Shown here: piece after piece, positions 9,200 through 17,178 of the stretch
Layout of the letters: every line of letters starts with the position of its first letter
Position numbering within the stretch: position 1 is the first letter of the stretch
Assembly: GCA_964250805.1 (NCBI GenBank)
Contig: CAXUHG010000008.1
Coordinates: 1-64,000, forward strand
Direction: 5' to 3'
DNA length: 64,000 nt
Origin: JBBQVS01 sp964250805
Lineage (GTDB): Bacteria; Chloroflexota; Ktedonobacteria; Ktedonobacterales; Ktedonobacteraceae
The notes under the pieces: model-generated
Told to the model about the DNA's origin: nothing
Seen by the model: only the letters and a program-made list of their open reading frames with translations
Databases searched by the model: none
Made by a program: the position numbers and the translations under genes

Positions 9200-10285
9200 T
9201 TGTCGAGAACCGTTACCGTAAAAGATATCGCACAAGAGGCTGAAGTGTCTATCGCTACCGTCTCACGTGTACTCAACAACCAAGAAATACATATCGCGGA
9301 GCATGTGCGTCAACGTGTTCTCACTGTCGCAGCGGATTTAGGATATGTCAAGCAAAATCGTCAAGAGGGTACAAAAAAGGGAACGCAAGGTGGTACTTCC
9401 CAACCAACCTCTTCTGCTATCAAAGACATTGGATTTATTTTAACGCATAGTGATGCTGATGCTCTCGACCTCTTCTGGGCATATATTTTGCATGGAGCAG
9501 AGACGGAAGCTCGCAAGCAACATATTCGATTAACTTATCAGGCAATACCTTTGAGTCAAGCTCCCCAGATGCTGATGAGTAAGGCATATGAGATGCGCGT
9601 TGATGGCCTTCTGCTTGTTGGACCCACAGATATTGAGACTATACGCACTATTCAACAGACGCACCTTCCGCTCGTCCTTGTAGACAACTATGTGCATGTT
9701 CCAGAGCAGCAACCTGATGCGCTGCTTTCAGATAATATTGAGGGAACGCGTGATGCTATTACATATCTTGTAAGTATGGGGCATCGACGTATTGCTTTTC
9801 TTGGTGGATATAGCGCGATGCAACCAACGCGAAACCGTGTATATAGCTTCGAGCAAAGAAAGGAGGGATATCTCTCCGCATTACGAGACGCGGATATTCC
9901 AATTGATGAACGATTGATTGTCGAGTGTAATGCGGGCAGTTCTGATGATGTAAACGCTGCTGTCAAACATCTACTGGATGCTCAAACATCGTTCACCGCA
10001 TTGTTTTGTGTCAACGATCCCGTCGCATTTTGGGCGATACGTGCGCTACGTGAGCGTGGTGTGAGTGTGCCCGAAGATGTCTCTATCATTGGTTTTGACG
10101 ATGTTGTCCTCGCAGAGCATCTCAATCCGGCACTTACCACGTTACATGTGAATAAAGAGGCGATGGGAGTTGCGGCTGTACGGCAATTACTTATACGGCA
10201 TGCCGAACCAGATGAACCAAATGTGAGGACCATTCTAGGCGTTCGACTTGTAAAAAGAGATTCTGTTCGATCACTTCTGTTGTAG
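9200..10285 (+). CDS. LacI family transcriptional regulator
   Basis: 361-aa repressor. The N-terminal helix-turn-helix is VTVKDIAQEAEVSIATVSRV followed by the hinge and a periplasmic-binding-like effector domain (DIGFILTHSDADALDLFWAY, MGHRRIAFLGG, GFDDVVLAEHLNPALTTL). A TTG at 9170 is in frame, but TTG 9200 is preferred: GGAGG lies 7 nt upstream and the HTH then begins at residue 5, as usual. It is transcribed away from the sugar ABC/mannosidase operon from a promoter carrying the same CTGAAAAT boxes, so it probably represses that operon and itself. The inducing sugar is unknown; a manno-oligosaccharide is likely from context. Confidence 0.93.
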   Translation: MSRTVTVKDIAQEAEVSIATVSRVLNNQEIHIAEHVRQRVLTVAADLGYVKQNRQEGTKKGTQGGTSQPTSSAIKDIGFILTHSDADALDLFWAYILHGAETEARKQHIRLTYQAIPLSQAPQMLMSKAYEMRVDGLLLVGPTDIETIRTIQQTHLPLVLVDNYVHVPEQQPDALLSDNIEGTRDAITYLVSMGHRRIAFLGGYSAMQPTRNRVYSFEQRKEGYLSALRDADIPIDERLIVECNAGSSDDVNAAVKHLLDAQTSFTALFCVNDPVAFWAIRALRERGVSVPEDVSIIGFDDVVLAEHLNPALTTLHVNKEAMGVAAVRQLLIRHAEPDEPNVRTILGVRLVKRDSVRSLLL

Positions 10286-10411
10286 GGGGAGAGAACTCTT
10301 CTTTTCTTCTTGTTCCTACCTAATTTCAGGTATGCGTGGGCATACGCATACGGGGCGTACATCGGCGTCCCTCGTCACACAACGTCTGTGTTATGAAAGG
10401 AAGGAATAGCT

Positions 10412-11611
10412 ATGGTCAGCTATCTCAGAAAGACGTTTCTCGTCCGTTGTCTCCTGGCATTCGGGCTTCTCAGTGTCCTCGTTGTTTCATCATTAGTATT
10501 TGACTACAAGTGGGGAGGACATATCCCTAACGCTCATGCGTCGTTCTTCACGACGCTTGGTGATCCAGCAACGGGCTATCCAGCCATAGGATATCCGCGT
10601 GTCATCCGTGTACAACATAGTCTTAACACAAAGGTGCCAAATGGCACCCTGATCGCCACCGCAATGGATACAGTCAATGGGAACTACGACAATGGTTATC
10701 CCATTTTCCTCAGTTCTGACAACGGGCAATCCTGGTCCTCAGCAATCACCTTTGCTGGTTCTGGCTCTGCTCCCGCCAGTTGTTGCGAAACATTGTTTGA
10801 GTTTCCACAACAATTGGGTAACTATCCGGCGGGAACACTTCTGCTCGCCGCAACCTTGGGGAGTGGTCAGTCTATTGCAGTATGGCGCAGTGATGATGAT
10901 GGCTACACCTGGACCTCACAAAGCAGTTGTGCGACCGGTGGACAAGGAAATGTGAAAGGCTTGTGGGAGCCAGAGTTTAATGTTGACAGTTCGGGTGCGC
11001 TTGTCTGTTACTTTTCTGATGAGCGACACCAATCAGATGGCTACAATCAACTGCTTGGTCATGTCACCTCGACCGATGGTGGACTTACCTGGAGTAATGA
11101 GACATATGATGTCGCGGTAAATGACAATGACAAGCGACCGGGTATGGCTCGCGTTGTGAAACTGCCATCCGGCTCCTATATCATGGCCTATGAGGTATGT
11201 GGCTCACCGGGCTGTAGCATCCATACCCGTACATCATCAAATGGTGATGATTGGGGCACTGCAAGTGATCTCGGCACGGTAGCAACAACGTCTGGAGGGG
11301 CGTACTTCTCATCTGCCCCAGATCTCGTGTGGACACCGAGTGGGGGCGATAACGGTTCGCTCATCATTTCGGGTCAGTTCTTGCATGGTTCGGGGAGTGC
11401 AAGTGGCTCAGTCTACTTTGTTACTACGGACTTAACTGGTGCTGGTGGATGGAGTGAAACACCGTTGCCGTGGCCCGTTACGTATGGAGCGAATAACTGT
11501 GGCAACTATAGCTCTACACTTTTACCTTCCTCCGATGGTAGTAGCCTGCTCTTCCTCGCCGAGAGCAAGGGTGGACCTACTGACGGATGCGTTGTCTTTG
11601 ATGGTGCTTAG
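10412..11611 (+). CDS. secreted BNR/Asp-box sialidase-like glycosidase
   Basis: 399-aa secreted protein. A signal peptide or membrane anchor occupies about residues 1-44 (basic start, hydrophobic LLAFGLLSVLVVSSLVF, then AHAS). The mature part is a beta-propeller with at least four Asp-box motifs: SSDNGQSWSS, RSDDDGYTWTS, STDGGLTWSN and SSNGDDWGT. This fold occurs in sialidases and some exo-acting arabinanases. The FRIP-type arginine motif of classical GH33 sialidases is not evident, so the activity is left open. AAGGAAGG lies 9 nt before ATG. It is flanked by the LacI regulator and the L-fucose genes, consistent with attack on complex glycans outside the cell. A strong hairpin terminator follows. 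Confidence 0.75.
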   Translation: MVSYLRKTFLVRCLLAFGLLSVLVVSSLVFDYKWGGHIPNAHASFFTTLGDPATGYPAIGYPRVIRVQHSLNTKVPNGTLIATAMDTVNGNYDNGYPIFLSSDNGQSWSSAITFAGSGSAPASCCETLFEFPQQLGNYPAGTLLLAATLGSGQSIAVWRSDDDGYTWTSQSSCATGGQGNVKGLWEPEFNVDSSGALVCYFSDERHQSDGYNQLLGHVTSTDGGLTWSNETYDVAVNDNDKRPGMARVVKLPSGSYIMAYEVCGSPGCSIHTRTSSNGDDWGTASDLGTVATTSGGAYFSSAPDLVWTPSGGDNGSLIISGQFLHGSGSASGSVYFVTTDLTGAGGWSETPLPWPVTYGANNCGNYSSTLLPSSDGSSLLFLAESKGGPTDGCVVFDGA

Positions 11612-11646
11612 TAGTCTGGTATCCTTCCTCATGATCAATGATGGAA

Positions 11647-11688
11647 GAGACCAGAGGTGTCGCTCGTAGAGACGGCACCTCTGGTCTC
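11647..11688 (+). terminator. hairpin after the BNR protein gene
   Basis: A perfect 13-bp inverted repeat, GAGACCAGAGGTG (11647-11659) and CACCTCTGGTCTC (11676-11688), with a 16-nt loop, 36 bp after the stop codon. There is no clear U-tract, so it could act as a weak terminator or mRNA stabiliser. Confidence 0.65.
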
Positions 11689-11700
11689 TCCCAAGTCAAG

Positions 11701-11744
11701 TATACGACGAGTAGCGATAGCAACTTGCTACTCGTCATCGTATA
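11701..11744. promoter_or_regulatory. second inverted repeat upstream of fuconate dehydratase
   Basis: TATACGACGAGTAGC (11701-11715) pairs with GCTACTCGTC plus CGTATA (ending 11744), with a 2-nt bulge. The right arm runs into a TATAAT hexamer at 11741-11746, 68 bp before the first gene of the fucose operon. It could be an operator overlapping a promoter or a second terminator hairpin; no good -35 was found 16-18 bp upstream. Confidence 0.45.
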
Positions 11745-11813
11745 ATGGGGTAATTAAACGTCTCTGCTTTTTTGGAGACGCCTATTCTTTCTAACAATGA
11801 GAAGGAAAGAAGA

Positions 11814-13115
11814 GTGCCTATCACAATCACACATATTGAGACGCATGATGTTCGCTTTCCCACATCTCGCACACTGGATGGCTCTGACGCGATGAACCAG
11901 AATCCAGATTATTCAGCCGCTTATGTCATTCTCCATACGGACAGTACTCAGGGTTTGCAAGGACACGGCTTGACCTTCACTATCGGACGGGGTAATGAGG
12001 TATGTATTGCGGCAATTCATGCGCTTGCACCTCTGCTTGTTGGTCATACACTGGAGTCGTTTACCGAGAACATGGGTGTGTTTTGGAAATACATCACTGG
12101 CGATAGTCAATTGCGCTGGATTGGGCCAGAGAAAGGCGCCATTCATCTAGCCACCGCCGCTCTTGTCAATGCTGTCTGGGACCTCTACGCGAAAGTTGAA
12201 GGCAAGCCACTCTGGAAACTACTCGTCGATATGACGCCTGAACAGCTTGTTGCCTGTATCGACTTTCGCTATATCACTGACGCACTTACTCCCGACGAAG
12301 CACTGGCTCTCCTCCACATGCATGCCGCGAGCAAAGGAGAACGTGAAGCGGAGATGGTACAGCATGGCTACCCAGCTTACACAACGTCGGCTGGATGGCT
12401 CGGCTATTCTGACGAGAAAGTGCGTCGTCTCTGTCGTGAAGCAGTTCAGCAAGGCTGGACATATTTCAAACTCAAGGTGGGCCTCGACGCCGACGATGAC
12501 CTGCGACGTGCGCGTCTCATGCGTACTGAGATTGGTCCAACTTCCAGATTGATGCTCGATGCCAACCAGTACTGGGACGTACAGGGAGCTATTTCTGCTA
12601 TGCAAAAGCTTGCCGATTGTAATCCTTGGTGGATTGAAGAACCAACCAGTCCCGATGATGTACTCGGACATGCGACCATTGCACGGGCGATTGCTCCAAT
12701 TCTTGTTGCAACGGGTGAACACGTCCAAAATCGCATTATTTTCAAGCAGTTCTTGCAAGCAAATGCTCTTGGTTTTTGCCAGATTGACGCTTGTCGGCTC
12801 GGCGGAGTCAATGAAGTCATGGCGGTCCTGCTCATGGCGGCGAAGTTTGACATCCCTGTCTGTCCTCATGCTGGGGGTGTTGGACTGTGCGAATACGTGC
12901 AACACCTCTCGCTTTTTGACTATATCGCGGTGAGTGCTTCGCTCACAGATCGTGTTGTTGAGTACGTTGATCATCTTCATGAGCATTTTCTCAATCCTGT
13001 TGTCATTCAAAACGGACATTATATGCCTCCAACGGCTCCGGGATATAGTATTGAAATGTATCCCCACACCTTTACAACCTATGACTTTCCTTTTGGCACC
13101 GCCTGGAAGTCCTGA
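11814..13115 (+). CDS. fucD: L-fuconate dehydratase (enolase superfamily)
   Basis: 433 aa. The start was set at GTG 11814 because AAGGAAAGAAG precedes it and relatives begin at this point (ITHIETHDVRFPTSRTLDGS); the longer TTG reading from 11772 lacks a site. The N-terminal capping domain is followed by a modified TIM barrel with the base motif YFKLKVG, metal ligands in MLDANQ, WIEEPTSP and ATGEH, and the second base in CPHAGGVGLCE. These features and DGSDAMNQNPDYSAAYV match the fuconate dehydratase (ENOSF1-like) group, which converts L-fuconate to 2-keto-3-deoxy-L-fuconate. It heads a plus-strand operon with fucosidase, AKR, SDR and lactonase genes, which supports the assignment strongly. 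Confidence 0.92.
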   Translation: MPITITHIETHDVRFPTSRTLDGSDAMNQNPDYSAAYVILHTDSTQGLQGHGLTFTIGRGNEVCIAAIHALAPLLVGHTLESFTENMGVFWKYITGDSQLRWIGPEKGAIHLATAALVNAVWDLYAKVEGKPLWKLLVDMTPEQLVACIDFRYITDALTPDEALALLHMHAASKGEREAEMVQHGYPAYTTSAGWLGYSDEKVRRLCREAVQQGWTYFKLKVGLDADDDLRRARLMRTEIGPTSRLMLDANQYWDVQGAISAMQKLADCNPWWIEEPTSPDDVLGHATIARAIAPILVATGEHVQNRIIFKQFLQANALGFCQIDACRLGGVNEVMAVLLMAAKFDIPVCPHAGGVGLCEYVQHLSLFDYIAVSASLTDRVVEYVDHLHEHFLNPVVIQNGHYMPPTAPGYSIEMYPHTFTTYDFPFGTAWKS

Positions 13116-13139
13116 CAAGGAAAGAAGAAAGAAACATAT

Positions 13140-14447
13140 ATGAGAGTACATGTACAAGATGAGCAAAACACGAAAGAACAGAGACGTGCATGGTTTGTGC
13201 ATGATCGCTTCGGTCTTTTCATCCACTGGGGCCTCTATTCAGAGGCAGGAAGACACGAAGGCACTGGATTAGCTGAATGGATTAAGAGTGGTGAGAAGAT
13301 TTCTGACCAAGATTATCAACGCTATTTCGATCACTTTGAGCCTGATCTCTATGATCCTAAAGAATGGGCACGGCAAGCAAAACAGGCAGGAATGCGCTAT
13401 GCAGTTCTCACGACCAAGCACCATGATGGCTTCTGTCTCTGGGACACACAACTCACAGACTACAAGGCACCTCTCACGCCAGCGAAGAGGGACCTCCTTC
13501 GTCCGTGGATAGAAGCATTCCGCGCGGAAGGACTCAAAATAGGGCTGTACCATTCTCTGATTGATTGGCATCATCCTGAATTTCCGCTTGATGGCTTTCA
13601 TCCTCAGCGTGACGACTTGGCGGCGCGAAAACAGTCAGAAGCACGCAACATGCACACATATGTTGACTACTTACATGGACAAGTTCGCGAACTGCTCACC
13701 AACTATGGCACAATCGATATTCTCTGGCTCGATTTTTCCTATCCGCAGATGGATTGGGGCTGGTCCAAAGGGAAGGGCAAAGACGATTGGCAAGCAGAAC
13801 GATTGGTGCGGATGATACGCGAACTACAGCCCACACTCTTGCTCAATAACCGGGCAGAGGTAGATGCAGACTTTTACACGCCGGAACAGATACAGCCACA
13901 TGAATGGGTACAGATTGATGGGCAACGCATCGTGTGGGAGGCATGTCATACGCTCAATGGCAGTTGGGGCTATGACCGTGACAACCATGATTGGAAATCA
14001 CCAGACCTGCTCGTTCGGATACTCATCGACTCTGTATCGAAAGGAGGCAATCTCTTACTCAATGTTGGACCAACGGCACGCGGTGAGTTTGATCCTCATG
14101 CTCAGGCAACGCTAAAGGCAATTGGAGCGTGGATGCATCTTCATAGTCGTTCAATTTACGGTGCGACACAAAGCACTTTTTCTGCTCCGGCGGATTGTCG
14201 CTTGACGCAACGCGGAAATCGTTTGTATCTGCATATCTTTGCGTGGCCTATGAGACATATCCATCTTCCCTTACACATAGAACAAATTGAATATGCTCAG
14301 TTGTTGAACGATGAATCGGAAATCCGTCTCGTCAAAGAGGGAGAAGAGCATGAAATGATGCAAAGAGATGCAGCAATTACCACACTTGAACTCCCTATCC
14401 AACGACCCGATGTACTTGTACCAGTCGTGGAGTTATTTCTCAAATAA
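13140..14447 (+). CDS. GH29 alpha-L-fucosidase
   Basis: 435-aa retaining fucosidase without a signal peptide, so it probably acts in the cytoplasm on imported fuco-oligosaccharides. The GH29 N-terminal signature is clear: RFGLFIHWGLYSEAGRHEGT, MRYAVLTTKHHDGFCLWD and LKIGLYHSLIDWHHPEF. The catalytic nucleophile Asp is in IDILWLDFSYPQ (about residue 199). The barrel ends with GGNLLLNVGPTARGEFD and a short C-terminal beta domain follows. The gene begins 24 bp after the fuconate dehydratase stop, and its GAAAGAAGAAAG leader gives a purine-rich ribosome site. It supplies free L-fucose to the pathway encoded next to it. Confidence 0.94.
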   Translation: MRVHVQDEQNTKEQRRAWFVHDRFGLFIHWGLYSEAGRHEGTGLAEWIKSGEKISDQDYQRYFDHFEPDLYDPKEWARQAKQAGMRYAVLTTKHHDGFCLWDTQLTDYKAPLTPAKRDLLRPWIEAFRAEGLKIGLYHSLIDWHHPEFPLDGFHPQRDDLAARKQSEARNMHTYVDYLHGQVRELLTNYGTIDILWLDFSYPQMDWGWSKGKGKDDWQAERLVRMIRELQPTLLLNNRAEVDADFYTPEQIQPHEWVQIDGQRIVWEACHTLNGSWGYDRDNHDWKSPDLLVRILIDSVSKGGNLLLNVGPTARGEFDPHAQATLKAIGAWMHLHSRSIYGATQSTFSAPADCRLTQRGNRLYLHIFAWPMRHIHLPLHIEQIEYAQLLNDESEIRLVKEGEEHEMMQRDAAITTLELPIQRPDVLVPVVELFLK

Positions 14448-14461
14448 CAAGGGTGAGCAGA

Positions 14462-15388
14462 ATGCACGAAGAGCTATCATTGTCCTCACGATCTTTAGGA
14501 AAAACTGGATTAAAGGTCTCTCCGCTCTGTATTGGCTGTGCGCCATTAGGCAATATGCCAGAAACGTTTGCCTACTCTGTGAGTGAAGAGCAAGCAGAGG
14601 CGACAATCCGAGCCATTTTTACAGGGCCGATCAACTTTGTCGATACAGCAGCGTCATATGGAGATGGCGAAAGTGAACGACGGCTAGGTTGTGTCATACG
14701 AGAATTGGGAGGGTTGCCCCCAGGGTATGTGCTGGCTACCAAAGCTGACCGAAATTTGCACACCGGAGAGTTCAGTGGAGTACAAATGCGACGAAGTGTC
14801 GAGCGCAGTTTACGTCTACTTGGACTCGATCAGTTGCAACTTGTCTATCTGCATGACCCAGAGCATATTTCATTTGAGCAAGCAATGGACATAGGCGGTC
14901 CCGTCGAAATGCTTCGACAGTGCCAGCAAGAGAGACTCATTGCTCATCTGGGAGTTGCAGGAGGTCCAATTGACCTCATGACACGCTTCGTCGAAACGGA
15001 TATCTTCGAGGTCGCCATCTCACATAACCGCTACACCCTGCTCAACACGGAGGCAGACCCATTCTGGAATGTCTGTCAACAACATGCGGTTGCGGCAGTG
15101 AATGCAGCTCCCTATGGAAGTGGCATCCTCGCAAAAGGTCCTTCCACCTATCCCCGCTATATGTATAATACCGCGTCACAAGCACTGCTTGAACGTGCGT
15201 ATCAAATAGAGGCTGTGTGCGAGAAGTTTCACGTTCCTTTAGCCGCCGTCGCCTTACAGTTTTCTCTACGTGACCCTCGCATCACTTCGACGGTGGTTGG
15301 CATCAGCCGTCCAGAACGCTTGCAGGAGACGATAGAACTCGCACACGTTCCGCTTCCTGAAGAAGTCTGGTCGGCTCTCACTACATGA
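14462..15388 (+). CDS. aldo/keto reductase, probable L-fucose (D-threo-aldose) dehydrogenase
   Basis: 308 aa. ATG 14462 is preferred over GTG 14453 because AAGGGTG lies about 7 nt upstream. The AKR fold is shown by SLGKTGLKVSPLCIGCAPLG, FVDTAASYGDGESERRLG (catalytic Asp and Tyr), VLATKADR (Lys) and LVYLHDPEHI (His). The C-terminal STVVGISRPERLQETI binds the NAD(P) phosphate region. AKRs of this branch include L-fucose/D-threo-aldose 1-dehydrogenases, which oxidise L-fucose to L-fucono-lactone. Position between a fucosidase and a fuconolactonase supports this first oxidation step, although the SDR next door could share the role. Confidence 0.82.
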   Translation: MHEELSLSSRSLGKTGLKVSPLCIGCAPLGNMPETFAYSVSEEQAEATIRAIFTGPINFVDTAASYGDGESERRLGCVIRELGGLPPGYVLATKADRNLHTGEFSGVQMRRSVERSLRLLGLDQLQLVYLHDPEHISFEQAMDIGGPVEMLRQCQQERLIAHLGVAGGPIDLMTRFVETDIFEVAISHNRYTLLNTEADPFWNVCQQHAVAAVNAAPYGSGILAKGPSTYPRYMYNTASQALLERAYQIEAVCEKFHVPLAAVALQFSLRDPRITSTVVGISRPERLQETIELAHVPLPEEVWSALTT

Positions 15389-15451
15389 GAACACTAATGG
15401 ATATAAAGTAGAGACGCTGTATTCATGTCACAACGATGAGGAGAAAAGAGT

Positions 15452-16228
15452 ATGTTCAGCCTCAACAACAAGGTTGCATTGGTCACAGGTGCAGGCTCTG
15501 GAATCGGACGGGAGATTGCGTTGCTCTATGGCAAACAAGGAGCACGAGTCATCGTTGCCGATATTCAAGATGCCGCAGCGGAACGAGTAGCGGCAGAGAT
15601 AGTTACAGAGGAGGGCAAGGCACAAGCTCTTCCACTCGATGTTCGTAATGAAGAACACATCCGAAATGCCTTTGCGGGACTGGTACAAGAACATGGTCGG
15701 ATTGATATTCTCGTCAACAATGCCGGTGTGAGCCACGTAGGGACCATCTTAGAAACAAGCGCAGAGGACTGGGATCGGCTCATGGCAGTCAATGCAAAAG
15801 GGGTCTTTTTGTGTTCCAAATATGCACTCACCTCTATGCTGACGCAAACTCCAGCAGGAGGAGTGATTGTGAATATTGCTTCGGTGGCGGGTCTGATTGC
15901 TGTTGATCAACGCTTTCCCTATGGCGCGAGTAAAGGAGCCGTTCTCAGCATGACGCGCTCGATTGCCATTGATTTTGCGACACAAGGAATTCGCTGTAAC
16001 GCCATCTGTCCCGGTACCGTTCAGACGCCATTTGTAGAAGGCTATCTTGCACGCAATTTTGCGGGACATGAAGATGCGGTACGTCAGCAACTCCATGCTC
16101 GTCAACCCCTTGGTCGCATGGGACAACCAAACGAAATCGCGAGTGCCGCGCTGTATCTTGCCTCTGATGAGGCAGCATTTGTCACTGGCTCAACCCTTGT
16201 GATTGATGGTGGATGGACCGCAAAATAG
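15452..16228 (+). CDS. SDR dehydrogenase, probable 2-keto-3-deoxy-L-fuconate or L-fucose dehydrogenase
   Basis: 258-aa classical short-chain dehydrogenase. The NAD-binding motif is VTGAGSGIG (residues about 11-19), Asp after beta-2 in VIVADIQD suggests NAD+ preference, NNAG follows, and the catalytic Ser and Tyr/Lys are in NIASVAG and YGASKGA (Tyr about 157). The C-terminus GSTLVIDGGW is complete. In the non-phosphorylating L-fucose pathway one SDR oxidises 2-keto-3-deoxy-L-fuconate to the 2,4-diketo acid, and another SDR or AKR oxidises fucose. Since an AKR is already present, the first role is favoured by context. An AGGAGAAAAG site precedes ATG. Confidence 0.82.
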   Translation: MFSLNNKVALVTGAGSGIGREIALLYGKQGARVIVADIQDAAAERVAAEIVTEEGKAQALPLDVRNEEHIRNAFAGLVQEHGRIDILVNNAGVSHVGTILETSAEDWDRLMAVNAKGVFLCSKYALTSMLTQTPAGGVIVNIASVAGLIAVDQRFPYGASKGAVLSMTRSIAIDFATQGIRCNAICPGTVQTPFVEGYLARNFAGHEDAVRQQLHARQPLGRMGQPNEIASAALYLASDEAAFVTGSTLVIDGGWTAK

Positions 16229-16248
16229 CGAGAGGTAAGAAAAAAACA

Positions 16249-17109
16249 ATGATATCACTGCCAATTGTTGATAGCCATGTCCATCTATGGGACCCAGCCT
16301 CTTTCCATCTCGACTGGCTTCATGAAAATCCATTGTTGAACCATCGCTATAGTCTTGAAGAGTTTCAGCAAGTTACTGAGGGAGTACAAATTGAAGCAAT
16401 CATTTGTGTCGAGGCCAATGTTGCGCAAGAGGAGGCGTTGTTGGAAGCTCGTTGGCTTGCCACACAAGCTCAACACGACTCTCGCATTCAAGGCATTGTC
16501 GCTTTTGCTCCTATTGAAGAACAAACATACCTTGCATCTTATCTTGATACACTGATGACAATTGACTCCCGTATTAAAGGAGTACGACGCAACATTCAGG
16601 GTGAAACCTATCCTGGCTTTTGTCTACAGTCGGCCTTCGTGCAAGGAGTTCAGTTGCTAGCGCGGTACAACCTCTCCTTTGATCTGTGCGTGACTCACGA
16701 TCAATTACCAGACGTGATTGAACTCGTGCGCCGATGCCCCAATACCCGCTTTCTCCTGGATCACCTTGCTAAGCCTGCTGTCCGTGATGCCCTTCTTGAT
16801 CCTTGGCATGAGCAAATAAAGCAACTTGCGGAATTTCCTAATATTGCGTGCAAAATTAGTGGTTTGGTAACGGAAGCAGACTACCAGCATTGGAAAGAAG
16901 AAGATATTCTTCCATATGTAACTCATACAATGGCGGTTTTTGGTGAAGACCGTGTTCTGTTCGGTAGTGATTGGCCTGTGGTTGTGCAGGCGGCATCCTA
17001 TGCACGTTGGGTACAGATGCTCGTTGATTTCACAGCACCCCTGAGTGTTTCAGCACAACGAAAACTGTGGACCGAGAACACTAGGCATTGGTACCGACTG
17101 GAACCTTGA
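16249..17109 (+). CDS. amidohydrolase-family L-fuconolactonase
   Basis: 286 aa. The frame opens at 16213 inside the SDR gene, but ATG 16249 is chosen since the protein then starts MISLPIVDSHVHLWDP like its relatives. The metal-binding HxH (DSHVHLWD), FLLDHLAKP and the distal Asp region VLFGSDWPVV define a COG3618 TIM-barrel lactonase. These enzymes hydrolyse L-fucono- or related sugar lactones to the acid and fit between the fucose dehydrogenase and the fuconate dehydratase of this operon. It is the last gene of the plus-strand operon and converges on the GH151-like gene. The substrate could also be L-rhamnono- or galactonolactone, but context favours fucose. Confidence 0.88.
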   Translation: MISLPIVDSHVHLWDPASFHLDWLHENPLLNHRYSLEEFQQVTEGVQIEAIICVEANVAQEEALLEARWLATQAQHDSRIQGIVAFAPIEEQTYLASYLDTLMTIDSRIKGVRRNIQGETYPGFCLQSAFVQGVQLLARYNLSFDLCVTHDQLPDVIELVRRCPNTRFLLDHLAKPAVRDALLDPWHEQIKQLAEFPNIACKISGLVTEADYQHWKEEDILPYVTHTMAVFGEDRVLFGSDWPVVVQAASYARWVQMLVDFTAPLSVSAQRKLWTENTRHWYRLEP

Positions 17110-17178
17110 AACACAGACGATACCATGACCTTTTTGTATGCACGCTGACCTCTATAGCTGCGTATTCCTAGTTTCGCA

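Noticed and set aside
12219..13226. 335-codon minus-strand open frame
   Set aside because: It lies fully antisense to the well-supported fuconate dehydratase gene, has no ribosome site and its translation matches no recognisable fold.
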